This document shows positions 35,679 through 45,380 of a stretch of DNA of 64,000 nucleotides, in pieces; within the stretch, counting starts at the first letter, position 1, and each line of letters opens with the position of its first letter. The stretch lies in NCBI RefSeq assembly GCF_002091475.1, contig NZ_BCTR01000033.1:23952-87951 (forward strand), read 5' to 3'. This DNA comes from Sphingomonas azotifigens NBRC 15497. GTDB lineage: Bacteria; Pseudomonadota; Alphaproteobacteria; Sphingomonadales; Sphingomonadaceae. The position numbers and the translations under genes are program-made. The notes under the pieces are model-generated. The model did not search any database and had not been told where the DNA came from. It was given only the letters and a program-made list of their open reading frames with translations.

Positions 35679-37730
35679 ATGGCCGATCCGCATCCGTTCT
35701 TCGCGCTCCACCGCCACGGCATGATCCGCGCGGGTGTCTGCACGCCCGTCGGCACCGTCGCCGATCCCGCCGCCAATGCCCGCGCGACCATCGCGCTGGC
35801 GGAAGCGGGCGACGCGGCGGGCGCCGACATCCTGGTGTTCCCCGAACTCAACGTCACCAGCTATGCGATCGACGACCTGCATCTGCAGGACACGATCCTC
35901 GCCTCGACCCAGGCGGGTATCGCCGCGATCGTTGAGGCGAGCTGCACCCTGAAACCAGTGCTGCTGGTCGGCGCGGCACTGGCGCGCAACGGCCGCCTTT
36001 ATAATTGCGCCGTCGCTATCGCACGCGGCCGCATCCTCGGCGTGGTGCCCAAGACCTACCTACCCAACTATCGCGAATATTACGAAAAGCGCTGGTTCGC
36101 CTCGGGATCGGGCCTCCGCGATCTCGAGATCACGATCGCCGGCCAGACGGTGCCCTTCGGCCCCGATCTGCTGTTCGCCGCGGAGGACCTCCCCGACTTC
36201 GTTTTCCACATCGAGATCTGTGAGGATTACTGGGCGCCGCAGCCTCCGTCGACGGAAGGCGCGATGGCCGGGGCGCTGGTGCTGTGCAACCTCTCTGCCT
36301 CGAACATCGTGATCGGCAAGGGCCGCGAGCGCGAGCTGCTCTGCGCCTCGCAGAGCTCACGAACGATTGCGGCCTATCTCTATTCGGCCTCGGGCCCCGG
36401 CGAGAGCACCACCGATCTTGCCTGGGACGGCCAGGGGCTGATCTACGAGTTCGGCGAGCAGCTGGCGGCCTCGCAGCGCTTCGAGCTGGCCGATGCGATC
36501 ACCTATGCCGATCTCGATCTGGAGCGGCTGCGGCTGGAACGGCTGCGCGACGGCACCTTCAACGACAATGCCCGCAACGCCGGCATGCCCGAGACCCGCT
36601 TCCGCCGGATCGGCTTCGCGCACCAGCCCGACTTCGCCGATCGCGGCCTGCTCCGCCCGACCCGCCGCTTCCCCTTCGTGCCCAACACGCCGGCGGCGCT
36701 GGAGGAGGATTGCTACGAGGCATTCAATATCCAGGTCGAGGGCCTGCGCCAGCGCCTCGCCTCGACCAGGAGCAAATCGCTCGTCATCGGCATTTCGGGT
36801 GGGCTCGATTCCACCCATGCGCTGATCGTTGCCGCCAAGGCGATGGACCGGCTCGGCCGCCCCCGCACCGATATCCTAGGCTACACCATGCCCGGCTTCG
36901 CGACGAGCGAGGGCACAAAGTCCAACGCCTGGGCGCTGATGCGCGCGATCGGGATCACCGCGGCAGAAATCGACATCCGTCCGGCCGCCCGCCAGATGCT
37001 CGCCGATCTCGGCCATCCCTTCGCGCAAGGCGAGCCGGTCTATGACGTCACTTTCGAGAACGTCCAGGCGGGCCTGCGTACCGACTATCTGTTCCGCCTC
37101 GCCAACCGCAACAGTGGCTTCGTGCTCGGTACCGGCGACCTGTCCGAGCTGGCGCTCGGCTGGTCGACCTATGGCGTCGGCGACCAGATGAGCCATTACG
37201 GCGTCAATGCCGGCGTGCCCAAGACGCTGATCCAGTATCTGATCCGCTGGAGCGTCGAGAGCGGCCAGTTCGATGGCGAGGCGGCCACCGTCCTGCTGTC
37301 GATCCTCGATACCGAGATTTCGCCCGAACTTGTCCCCGCCGATGCCGACGGCAAGATGCAGAGCACGCAGGACCGGATCGGCCCGTACGAGCTGCACGAC
37401 TTCTTCCTGCACCATATCGCCCGCTTCGGGCTCAAGCCGTCCAAGGTCGCATTCCTCGCCTGGCATGCCTGGAAGGATGCCGAAGCGGGTCTGTGGCCGA
37501 TCGGCTTTCCGGCGGAAGGGCGAAACAGTTACGACCTGGCGACGATCGCCAAGTGGCTGGAGACCTTCCTCTTCCGCTTCTTCCAGATCAGCCAGTTCAA
37601 GCGCTCGGCGCTGCCCAACGGCCCTAAGGTATCGGGTGCCGCCGCGCTTAGTCCGCGCGGCGACTGGCGGGCACCTTCGGACAGCGTGGCGACCGCCTGG
37701 ATCGAGGAGCTACGCGCCGCCCTGCCCTGA
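35679..37730 (+). CDS. nadE: Glutamine-dependent NAD+ synthetase
   Basis: 683-residue two-domain enzyme that amidates deamido-NAD, the last step of NAD synthesis. The N-terminal nitrilase-type glutaminase (to about residue 290) shows the triad regions [23 protein letters not shown] and HIEICEDYW with the nucleophile Cys. The C-terminal synthetase domain has the P-loop [11 protein letters not shown] and [27 protein letters not shown]. Length matches the glutamine-dependent class. Single gene just downstream of the repeat/IS. Confidence 0.95.
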   Translation: MADPHPFFALHRHGMIRAGVCTPVGTVADPAANARATIALAEAGDAAGADILVFPELNVTSYAIDDLHLQDTILASTQAGIAAIVEASCTLKPVLLVGAALARNGRLYNCAVAIARGRILGVVPKTYLPNYREYYEKRWFASGSGLRDLEITIAGQTVPFGPDLLFAAEDLPDFVFHIEICEDYWAPQPPSTEGAMAGALVLCNLSASNIVIGKGRERELLCASQSSRTIAAYLYSASGPGESTTDLAWDGQGLIYEFGEQLAASQRFELADAITYADLDLERLRLERLRDGTFNDNARNAGMPETRFRRIGFAHQPDFADRGLLRPTRRFPFVPNTPAALEEDCYEAFNIQVEGLRQRLASTRSKSLVIGISGGLDSTHALIVAAKAMDRLGRPRTDILGYTMPGFATSEGTKSNAWALMRAIGITAAEIDIRPAARQMLADLGHPFAQGEPVYDVTFENVQAGLRTDYLFRLANRNSGFVLGTGDLSELALGWSTYGVGDQMSHYGVNAGVPKTLIQYLIRWSVESGQFDGEAATVLLSILDTEISPELVPADADGKMQSTQDRIGPYELHDFFLHHIARFGLKPSKVAFLAWHAWKDAEAGLWPIGFPAEGRNSYDLATIAKWLETFLFRFFQISQFKRSALPNGPKVSGAAALSPRGDWRAPSDSVATAWIEELRAALP

Positions 37731-37736
37731 ACCGGC

Positions 37737-39338
37737 TCAGCGGCGGGCGACGTCGCGGATCTTGCGCAACAGCTCGTGCGATTCGAACGGCTTGCGCAAT
37801 ACGGTCACATTGGGAGAGGCGATCGCATCGAGCTTGTTGGAGTCGGCGAAACCGGTGATCAGGATCACCGGCAGCTGCGGATCGGTGCCCGCGACCTGGT
37901 CCGCGACATCGCTGCCGCTCAGTTCCGGCATCGCGAAATCGACCACCAGCGCGCCGAAGCGCCGGGACTGTACCAGCTGCACGCCCGCCGCGCCGTCGCC
38001 GGCTTCCTCCACCACCGCGCCCGCCGCCCGCAGCATCTCGGCAAGCGATGCACGGACATGCGGATCGTCATCGACCAGCGCGATCGTCGCGCCCGCCAGG
38101 CTGATCCGCTCGTCCCGCGCGGAATCGTCCTGCGTGTCGCGCCGCGGCTCGAGCGTTGCCAGCGGCAGCAACAGCGTCACCTTGGTGCCCTGCCCCAATT
38201 CGCTATCGATCAGCAGCGTGCCGCCCGATTGGCGCATCACCCCGAACGCCATCGACAGGCCCATGCCGGTACCCTTGCCGACGCCCTTGGTGGAAAAGAA
38301 AGGATCAACCGCACGCGCCACCACTTCGGGCGGCATTCCTGTACCGGTGTCGGTTACCGTCACCGCCACATAGTCGCCGGCCGGCAGATCCGGTGCGACC
38401 TTTCCGCTGCGGCGCTCGGCGGAGATGGTGAGCACGCCACCCTCCGGCATCGCATCGCGCGCGTTGAAGGCGAGGTTGAGGATGGCGAGTTCGAGCTGCA
38501 GCGCGTCGGTCTGGACGTTCCACACCGGATCCAGGCGCTCGATCCGCACGCGGCTGAGCGGCGCCACCGCTCGCTCGATCAGCCCGGACATGCCGCCGAC
38601 CAGCTCCGCCAGTCGAACCGACTTCACGTCGAGCCGCTGCTTGCTGGAAAAGGCGAGCAACTGGCCCGTCAGCTGGCGCCCGCGCTCTACCGCGTCCAAG
38701 GCGCTCGACGTCCAGCGGATGACCCGGTCGGCATCGTCCGGCTTGCGCGCGAGCAATTCGAGGTTGCCGGCGATCGCCTGCAGCAGATTGTTGAAATCGT
38801 GCGCGATGCCGCCCGTCAATTGCCCCACCGCCTCCAGCTTCTGCGCTTGGAGCAGCGCGGCTTCCACGCTCTCGCGCTGCGCCACTTCGTTCTTCAGCTC
38901 GGCGAGCGCGGCATCGCGCTGTTCGACCATGGCAGCGAGTTCGCCGTTGGTCTCCTGCAGCTTCTCGTGCGAGGGCAGCCGCACCAGTGTCGACAGCATG
39001 CGCCACAGCAACACCGCCGTTGCCACCGATGCCACCGCGGTGATCAGCTTGATCACCGCCTCCAGCCCGTACAGGGGGGTGAACAGCGTGACGATTCCCA
39101 TCACATGGGTTGCCCCGCAGGCGAGAATGAAGATCGCGAAGCACCAGAAGATCCAGCCGAACGCCAGGTCGCGCCGGCTGCGCACCAGCGCCACCAGCGC
39201 CATCGGAATCGAGAAGTACGACAGCGCTATCAGCGCGTCGGCGACGATATGGGTCCATAGCAGCTGGGGCTGCCACATCAGGCAATAGCCGTGCGGGGAG
39301 TAATTGCCGCTCCAGAAGGTTGCAAACAGGCTATGCAT
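37737..39338 (-). CDS. Hybrid histidine kinase with ethylene-receptor-type sensor domain
   Basis: 533-residue membrane kinase. Three N-terminal spans (about residues 28-52, 60-86, 90-115) match plant ETR1. They contain Asp34, Tyr41, Ile44 and Pro45 in ADALIALSYFSIP, and Cys74 and His78 in ILACGATHVMG, equivalent to the Cu(I) ligands Cys65 and His69 of ETR1. A coiled coil (about 124-165) leads to the H-box GGIAHDFNNLLQ (His180), N-box FNARDAMPEGG and G-boxes. A C-terminal receiver (417-533) has phospho-acceptor Asp467 and Lys516. Start 39338 follows AGGGGGAC. No GAF domain. Ethylene or copper sensing is inferred from these residues. Confidence 0.9.
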   Translation of the reverse strand: MHSLFATFWSGNYSPHGYCLMWQPQLLWTHIVADALIALSYFSIPMALVALVRSRRDLAFGWIFWCFAIFILACGATHVMGIVTLFTPLYGLEAVIKLITAVASVATAVLLWRMLSTLVRLPSHEKLQETNGELAAMVEQRDAALAELKNEVAQRESVEAALLQAQKLEAVGQLTGGIAHDFNNLLQAIAGNLELLARKPDDADRVIRWTSSALDAVERGRQLTGQLLAFSSKQRLDVKSVRLAELVGGMSGLIERAVAPLSRVRIERLDPVWNVQTDALQLELAILNLAFNARDAMPEGGVLTISAERRSGKVAPDLPAGDYVAVTVTDTGTGMPPEVVARAVDPFFSTKGVGKGTGMGLSMAFGVMRQSGGTLLIDSELGQGTKVTLLLPLATLEPRRDTQDDSARDERISLAGATIALVDDDPHVRASLAEMLRAAGAVVEEAGDGAAGVQLVQSRRFGALVVDFAMPELSGSDVADQVAGTDPQLPVILITGFADSNKLDAIASPNVTVLRKPFESHELLRKIRDVARR

Positions 39339-39410
39339 CCGTCCCCCTGCCACCGGCTGTCGCCGACAGAAAATTGCACAGGCTCTAGCCCGCGCTAATG
39401 CGAATCGAAA

Positions 39411-39941
39411 CTAAGGAAAAAACCCGGTGAGGCCCGAAAGATCGTCGCGGGAGTTGATGTTTGCAATCGATTCGGGCCAATCGATTACATCGGCGCCCGC
39501 CTGGGCCGCCCAGGCACGCATCGACGCGCGGCCTCCGCCGGCCAGATAGGCGTCGCACTCCGTCGCCAGTCGGCAATCCCACGAGCCCAGCACCGGCAGC
39601 GACCCGACGATGCACGACCCCTCCCTCGCCGCGAGCTCGGCAAGCAGCGGTGCCGGCAGGACGGGCGTGTCGCACGGTGCCACCAGCACGCTGCGACAGC
39701 CCCGGGCGGCGCCGGCATGGAGCGCGGCGTTGAGCCCGCCCAACGGGCCCAGCCCCGGCGCCGGCCGATCGGCAATTCCGCCCGCCTCCGGCCGCCCGCA
39801 CAGGATCACCGCATCGCAATGCGGTGCCAGGGCGGCAGCGACATGGTCGATCAACCGCTGCCCATCGAGCAGCGCCAGTGCCTTGTCCGATCCGAAACGC
39901 CGGGCGGCGCCCCCGGCGAGGATTGCCCCAAGCGGCTTCAC
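39411..39941 (-). CDS. mobA: Molybdenum cofactor guanylyltransferase
   Basis: 176-residue nucleotidyltransferase that attaches GMP to molybdopterin to give the MGD form used by DMSO-reductase-family enzymes. The signature LGAILAGGAARRFGSDKALALLDG near the N-terminus, PGLGPLGGLNAAL and VLVAPCDTPVLP are diagnostic. It starts with a GTG overlapping the fdhD stop (GTGA). Its pairing with fdhD, and the divergent MGD-type oxidoreductase, forms a small molybdoenzyme cluster. Confidence 0.92.
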   Translation of the reverse strand: MKPLGAILAGGAARRFGSDKALALLDGQRLIDHVAAALAPHCDAVILCGRPEAGGIADRPAPGLGPLGGLNAALHAGAARGCRSVLVAPCDTPVLPAPLLAELAAREGSCIVGSLPVLGSWDCRLATECDAYLAGGGRASMRAWAAQAGADVIDWPESIANINSRDDLSGLTGFFP

Positions 39942-40687
39942 GGCACCGCCCGCAGCAACGCATCCGGGCGCACCAGCACCACCAGGCGCAGTCCCGCCGC
40001 CGCCGCGCGCTCGGCCGCCAGGGCGGTGGGGGCGGAAATCGCCGCGAGCAGCGGACACCCGGCAAGCACGGCCTTCTCGACGAGCTCGAACGAGCAGCGC
40101 GCACTGATCAGCGCGAAGCCTTGGTCCCAGCCCAGGCCTTGTCGCGCCATGGCCCCCACCAGCTTGTCGAACGCATTGTGCCGCCCGACATCCTCGCGCA
40201 CCAGCCGGATCTCGCCGCTCGCCGAACAGAGCGCGGCGGCGTGGGCGGCACCGGTGGCACGATTGAGCGGCTGGTGGTCGCGCAGCGCCGCCGCCGCCCG
40301 GAAGATCGCCGCCGATGATGCGCTGCTGGTTGCGGCGACCGGGGGCAGCGGCCGCAGCGCGGCTTCGAGATTGTCGATCCCGCACAACCCGCAGCTCGAA
40401 TCGGTCGTGCGGTGGCGGACGCGTTCGATCACTGCGGTCGGATCCGCCAGCGTGACGCGCAGGATCATGCCCCGCTCGGCCGCATGACTTTCCACCTCCA
40501 CCGCTTCCCCCAGCCGCTCAGCCGCCACGAAACCGATCGCGAAATCCTCGAGATCGATCGGCGTCGCCATCATCACGGCGTAGCCCAAGCCGTTGATTTC
40601 GATGGCGACGGGCACTTCGGGCACCAGCGGGCGTTGAAGCCGGGTCTCCGACCCGTCGGGCGTCACGCGATCGAACCACCTATCCAT
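39938..40687 (-). CDS. fdhD: Formate dehydrogenase accessory sulfurtransferase FdhD
   Basis: 249-residue protein that passes sulfur from a cysteine desulfurase to the molybdenum cofactor so that formate dehydrogenase becomes active. It has EINGLGYAVMMATPIDLEDFAIGFVAAE, the Cys pair in SSCGLCGID that carries the sulfur, EDVGRHNAFDKLVGA and ISARCSFELVEKA. ATG at 40687 chosen by homology; the upstream ribosome-binding site is weak. It is divergent from the YdeP-like oxidoreductase, its likely client, 66 bp away. Confidence 0.93.
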   Translation of the reverse strand: MDRWFDRVTPDGSETRLQRPLVPEVPVAIEINGLGYAVMMATPIDLEDFAIGFVAAERLGEAVEVESHAAERGMILRVTLADPTAVIERVRHRTTDSSCGLCGIDNLEAALRPLPPVAATSSASSAAIFRAAAALRDHQPLNRATGAAHAAALCSASGEIRLVREDVGRHNAFDKLVGAMARQGLGWDQGFALISARCSFELVEKAVLAGCPLLAAISAPTALAAERAAAAGLRLVVLVRPDALLRAVP

Positions 40688-40753
40688 CGGTGGAGGATAG
40701 GCGGGGCCGCTGGACGGGTATAGGGAAAAGGCGTGAGGTTGAAGGAGTACAGC

Positions 40754-43015
40754 ATGGCCCGGGCGAAAGACGGAACGATCCACTATGCGGGCGCCGAGGG
40801 CGGCTGGGGCTCGATGCGCGGCATGGCGCTGGTCGCCGGCGCCGAACGCCCGAGCAAGGACACGCTGAAGACGCTGGCCAAGCAGAACAAGCCTGGCGGC
40901 ATGATGTGCACCTCCTGCGCCTGGACCAAGCCGGCCAAGCCGCACATGTTCGAATTCTGCGAGAACGGCGCCAAGGCGACCTTATGGGACCTGACCACCC
41001 GCCGCGCGACGCCGGAGTTCTTCGCCCAGCACACGCTCACCGAACTGCGCGGCTGGAGCGACTACGACCTGGAACAGGCGGGCCGCCTCACCAACCCGAT
41101 GCGCTACGATCGCGCGACCGACAAGTACCTGCCCTGCACCTGGGAAGAAGCCTATCAGGCGATCGGCAAGAAGCTCCGCGGCTATGATCCCAAGAGCACG
41201 ATCTTCTACGCCTCGGGCAAGGCCAGCCTGGAGACCAGCTATGCCTGGGCGCTGTTCGCGCGGCTCTATGGTCACAACAACCTGCCCGACAGCTCGAACA
41301 TGTGCCACGAGACGACCTCGGTCGCGCTCAAGTCGACGATCGGCGCGCCAGTGGGCACCTGCCTGCTCGAGGATTTCGAGCATTGCGACGCGATCTTCTT
41401 CTTCGGCCAGAACACCGGCACCAACAGCCCGCGCTTCATCCACACGCTGACCGCCGCCCGTAAGCGCGGCGCCAGGATCGTCACGTTCAACCCGATCCGC
41501 GAAAAGGGCCTGCTGGAGTTCCGCAACCCGCAGAGCCTTCAGATGGTCACTGGCGGCAAGACCAAGATTTCGGAACAATATTATCAGCTCAAGCCCGGCA
41601 GCGACATTTCCGCCATGCTCGGCATCGCCAAGCATGTGCTGGCCGAGGAGGATCGCCGCGGCGGCGTGCTCGACCGCGCGTTCATCGCCGAACACACCCA
41701 TGGCTTCGACGCCTTTGCCGAGAAGGTCCGCAGCACCAGCTGGGAGACGATCGAGGCCGAGACCGGCCTGCCCCGCGCCGACCTGATCGAAGCCGCCGAG
41801 GTCTATATCCAGGCCGAGCGCGCGATCGGCATCTGGGGCATGGGGCTCACCCAGCATGTCGGCGGCTATGACAATGTCGCCGGCGTGGTGAACCTGATGC
41901 TGCTGCGCGGGAATATCGGCCGGCTGGGCGCCGGCGTCTCGCCAGTGCGCGGCCATTCCAACGTGCAGGGCCAGCGCACCGTCGGCATCTCCGAGAAGCC
42001 GGAACTGGTCCCCCTCGACAAGCTCTCCGAGCAGTACGGCTTCCAGCCGCCGCGCGACGAGGGCCACACCACGGTGACCGCCTGCGAAGCGATCGCGAAG
42101 GGCGAGATCAACGCCTTCCTGGGTCTCGGCGGCAATTTCCTGCGCGCCGTCCCCGATCACCGCGTGATGGAAAAGGCCTGGACCGGCATGGGCCTCACCG
42201 TCCAGATCGCCACGAAGCTCAATCGCGGCCATCTGTTCTGTGGCGAGACGGCATATCTGCTACCGACCCTGGTCCGCTCCGAGCGCGACGTGCGCGACGG
42301 CACCCCGCAGGTGGTGACGATGGAAGACAGCCTCAGCTGCATCCATGGCTCGGTCGGCGAGGCCAAGCCCGCCTCCCCGCACCTCCAGCCCGAACTGGCG
42401 ATTGTCGCCGGCATCGCCGCGGCGACGCTCGACCCCAACCCCAACGTGCCGTGGGACGCCTGGGCGAACGACTATGCGCTGGTCCGCGACGCCATCGAGA
42501 AAACCTATCCGGACAAGTTCAAGGACTTCAACCAGCGGCTGTTCACGCCCGGCGGCTTCTTCAAGGGCAACAGCGCGCGCGACCGCAACTGGCAGACCGA
42601 AAGCGGCAAGGCCGAATTCACCGTGCCCACCCACCTCAACGCCACCGGCTTCGCCGATACGGACGGCGTCTACCGGCTGATGACGCTGCGCTCGAACGAC
42701 CAGTTCAACACCACCGTCTATGGTTATTCGGACCGCCTCCGCGGCATCGAGGGCAAGCGCGACGTGCTGCTGATCAGCCCGAAGGAAATGGAACGCGCCG
42801 GCCTCACGGAGGGCCAGCGCGTGGCACTGATCGGCGACGATTCGGACGGCGTCGATCGCGTGGTCGCGGGGCTCGAGGTCCTGCCGTTCAACCTGCCCGA
42901 GGGCTGCGTCGCCGGCTATTATCCGGAACTCAACCCATTGATCGCGCTCAGCCACCACGACGGCGCCTCGAAGACGCCGGCAGCCAAATCGGTGCCGGTG
43001 CGCATCCGCATCTGA
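40754..43015 (+). CDS. FdhF/YdeP-family molybdopterin oxidoreductase
   Basis: 753-residue member of the DMSO-reductase superfamily, YdeP branch. Three cysteines near the N-terminus (Cys52, Cys55, Cys69) may hold an iron-sulfur cluster. Cys184 in SNMCHETTS aligns with the selenocysteine of FdhF, so this is a Cys form. The MGD-binding segments GHSNVQGQRT and TLRSNDQFNTTVYGYSDR are present. No Tat signal, so probably cytoplasmic. AAGGAG precedes the ATG. Divergent from fdhD-mobA. Formate as substrate is inferred; the YdeP branch is poorly characterised. Confidence 0.9.
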   Translation: MARAKDGTIHYAGAEGGWGSMRGMALVAGAERPSKDTLKTLAKQNKPGGMMCTSCAWTKPAKPHMFEFCENGAKATLWDLTTRRATPEFFAQHTLTELRGWSDYDLEQAGRLTNPMRYDRATDKYLPCTWEEAYQAIGKKLRGYDPKSTIFYASGKASLETSYAWALFARLYGHNNLPDSSNMCHETTSVALKSTIGAPVGTCLLEDFEHCDAIFFFGQNTGTNSPRFIHTLTAARKRGARIVTFNPIREKGLLEFRNPQSLQMVTGGKTKISEQYYQLKPGSDISAMLGIAKHVLAEEDRRGGVLDRAFIAEHTHGFDAFAEKVRSTSWETIEAETGLPRADLIEAAEVYIQAERAIGIWGMGLTQHVGGYDNVAGVVNLMLLRGNIGRLGAGVSPVRGHSNVQGQRTVGISEKPELVPLDKLSEQYGFQPPRDEGHTTVTACEAIAKGEINAFLGLGGNFLRAVPDHRVMEKAWTGMGLTVQIATKLNRGHLFCGETAYLLPTLVRSERDVRDGTPQVVTMEDSLSCIHGSVGEAKPASPHLQPELAIVAGIAAATLDPNPNVPWDAWANDYALVRDAIEKTYPDKFKDFNQRLFTPGGFFKGNSARDRNWQTESGKAEFTVPTHLNATGFADTDGVYRLMTLRSNDQFNTTVYGYSDRLRGIEGKRDVLLISPKEMERAGLTEGQRVALIGDDSDGVDRVVAGLEVLPFNLPEGCVAGYYPELNPLIALSHHDGASKTPAAKSVPVRIRI

Positions 43016-43036
43016 TACACACAGGCTTTGCAATCA

Positions 43037-43070
43037 CGCGGCCGCCGGCTCTTGTCGGCGGCCGCGCTTG
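43037..43070 (+). terminator. Hairpin after YdeP-like gene
   Basis: A perfect 10-bp GC-rich stem (GCGGCCGCCG at 43038-43047 with CGGCGGCCGC at 43056-43065) with an 8-nt loop lies 22 bp after the stop codon. The following bases (GCTTGTGCT) are only weakly T-rich, so termination strength is uncertain. Confidence 0.5.
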
Positions 43071-43118
43071 TGCTAGGCAGCGGACAACGTTGACAAACGA
43101 TCCGGGAGGAGAGGACGT

Positions 43119-45335
43119 ATGAAACGAGTGAACTTGAAGTTTGCCGCGCCGCTGCTGGCGCTGGCGGCCACGGCGGCGATCACGGCACCCGGCTGCGCGC
43201 AGCAGGTGCAGCACCCGTGGAGCAACGCGAAGCTCGCGCCCGATGCGCGCGCCAGGCTGATCCTCGCCCAGATGACCGAGGACGAGAAGCTGACGCTCGT
43301 GTTCGGTCTGTTCGGCACGGATTTCGGACCGAAGAATTTCAAGACGCCCGCAGCCGCGCGCCCCGGCTCGGCTGGTTATATCCCCGGCATCCCGCGCCTC
43401 GGCATTCCCGCCCAGTGGCAGACCGACGCGGGCGTCGGCGTCGCGACCCAGGGCGGTGCCGAGCGCAAGCGCGGCCGCACCTCGCTGCCCTCGGGCATCG
43501 CCACCGCGGCGACCTGGGATCCCATGCTCGCCTTCAAGGGCGGCGCGATGATCGGTGCCGAGGCGCGCGCCTCGGGCTTCAACGTGCTGCTCGCCGGTGG
43601 CGTCAACCTGCTGCGCGAGCCGCGCAACGGCCGCAACTTCGAATATGGCGGCGAGGATCCGCTGCTCGCCGGCACGATGGTCGGCGCGCAGATCGCCGGC
43701 ATCCAGTCGAACCACATCATCTCCACGGTGAAGCATTATGCGATCAACGATCAGGAAACCGATCGCTTCAAGATGAACGCGGTGCTCGATCGCACGGCCG
43801 CGCGGATGAGCGACCTGCTCGCCTTCAACTTCGCGATCGAGAAGGGCACCCCCGGTTCGGTGATGTGCAGCTACAACAAGGTCGACGGGCTCTATGCCTG
43901 CGAGCAGCCCTGGTTGCTGACCGACGTGCTGCGCCGGGACTGGGGTTGGCAGGGCTATGTGATGTCGGACTGGGGCGCCACCCATTCCACCGTCGCCGCG
44001 GCCAATGCCGGGCTCGAGCAGGAATCGGGCTGGCCGTTCGACGAGCAACCCTATTTCCGCGAGCCGCTCAAGGCCGCGATCGCCAAGGGCGAGGTGAGCA
44101 AGGCGCGGCTCGACGAGATGGCGCACCGCATCCTCCGCTCGATGTTCGCGCACGGCCTGTTCGATCATCCGATCACGGACGCCCCGCTCGACCTGGCGCC
44201 GGCGATGCTCAAGGCGCATGCGGACGTGACCCGCGCCGATGCCGAGGCGGCGATCGTGCTCCTCCAGAACAAGGGCGACGTGCTGCCGCTCGCGGCCACC
44301 GCCCGACGCATCGTCGTGATCGGCGGCCATGCCGACAAGGGCGTGCTGGCAGGGGGCGGATCCTCGCTGGTCTATCCGGTCGGCGGCAATGCCGTGCCTG
44401 GCACCGAACCGAAGGTCTGGCCAGGGCCGATCATGTACCACCCCTCCTCGCCGCTGGAGGCGCTGCGCCGCCAGTTGCCGGGCGCACAGATCACCTATCT
44501 CGACGGCAGCGATCCCGCCGCCGCCGCCGCGGCTGCCAAGCAGGCCGATGTCGCGGTCGTCTTCGCCACCCAATGGGCCGGCGAATCGTTCGACGTGTCG
44601 CTGAGCCTCGCCGACAACCAGGACGCGCTGATCGACGCGGTCGCCGGCGCCAACGCCAAGACGGTGGTGGTGCTGGAAACCGGCGGCCCGGTGCTCACCC
44701 CCTGGGCCGACAAGACCGCGGCGATCCTTGAGGCCTGGTATCCCGGCACGGCAGGTGGTGAGGCCATCGCCAATGTGCTGACCGGCAAGGTGAACCCCTC
44801 GGGCCACCTGCCCGCCAGCTTCCCGCGCAGCGTCTCGCAGCTACCCAAGCCGAGCACGCCCAACGAGGGCGAGACGCGCTATGCCGAAGGCGCGGCGGTC
44901 GGCTACAAATGGTATGACGCGAAGGGCGACAAGCCGCAGTTCGCCTTCGGCCATGGCCTGTCCTACACGCGCTTCGCCTATGCCGGGCTCAAGGCCGGCG
45001 CGCCCAAGGGCCAGGTGACGGTGAGCTTCACCCTGCGCAACACCGGCACGCGCACGGGCGCGGACGTCGCGCAGGTCTATGTCTCGGGCGCAGGCTGGGA
45101 GGCGCCGAAGCGGCTGGGCGCCTTCCAGAAGGTGACGCTGGCGCCGGGCGCGTCGAAGACCGTCTCGGTCACCGTCGATCCGCGCCTGCTGGCAGTGTTC
45201 GACGGCGCGGCGAACCGCTGGAAGATCGCCGGCGGCAGCTACAAGGTGCTGCTCGGCCAGTCGGCGGAGAACATCGTCGCGACCACGACCGTCACGGTGC
45301 CGGCGCGCACCCTGCCGGTGAGCTGGCACCCCTGA
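43119..45335 (+). CDS. Glycoside hydrolase family 3 (beta-glucosidase-like)
   Basis: 738-residue exported glycosidase. An N-terminal signal sequence runs to about residue 27. The GH3 (alpha/beta)8 domain contains the KH motif (205-206) in VKHYAINDQETDR and nucleophile Asp284 in GYVMSDWGATHS. The second alpha/beta domain is about 380-590, and a C-terminal fibronectin III-like domain begins near 640. Family members release glucose or xylose from beta-linked oligosaccharides; the exact sugar cannot be read here. No TonB receptor or other sugar gene is adjacent. Confidence 0.92.
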   Translation: MKRVNLKFAAPLLALAATAAITAPGCAQQVQHPWSNAKLAPDARARLILAQMTEDEKLTLVFGLFGTDFGPKNFKTPAAARPGSAGYIPGIPRLGIPAQWQTDAGVGVATQGGAERKRGRTSLPSGIATAATWDPMLAFKGGAMIGAEARASGFNVLLAGGVNLLREPRNGRNFEYGGEDPLLAGTMVGAQIAGIQSNHIISTVKHYAINDQETDRFKMNAVLDRTAARMSDLLAFNFAIEKGTPGSVMCSYNKVDGLYACEQPWLLTDVLRRDWGWQGYVMSDWGATHSTVAAANAGLEQESGWPFDEQPYFREPLKAAIAKGEVSKARLDEMAHRILRSMFAHGLFDHPITDAPLDLAPAMLKAHADVTRADAEAAIVLLQNKGDVLPLAATARRIVVIGGHADKGVLAGGGSSLVYPVGGNAVPGTEPKVWPGPIMYHPSSPLEALRRQLPGAQITYLDGSDPAAAAAAAKQADVAVVFATQWAGESFDVSLSLADNQDALIDAVAGANAKTVVVLETGGPVLTPWADKTAAILEAWYPGTAGGEAIANVLTGKVNPSGHLPASFPRSVSQLPKPSTPNEGETRYAEGAAVGYKWYDAKGDKPQFAFGHGLSYTRFAYAGLKAGAPKGQVTVSFTLRNTGTRTGADVAQVYVSGAGWEAPKRLGAFQKVTLAPGASKTVSVTVDPRLLAVFDGAANRWKIAGGSYKVLLGQSAENIVATTTVTVPARTLPVSWHP

Positions 45336-45343
45336 TCCGGCGC

Positions 45344-45374
45344 TCCCCGCGCGCCTTGCCGGGCGTGCGGGGAA
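45344..45374. terminator. Bidirectional terminator hairpin between convergent genes
   Basis: A 12-bp stem with one G-T pair (TCCCCGCGCGCC at 45344-45355 with GGCGTGCGGGGA at 45362-45373) and a short loop lies between the convergent GH3 and oxidoreductase genes. T-runs are short on both sides. Confidence 0.55.
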
Positions 45375-45380
45375 CCCGTT

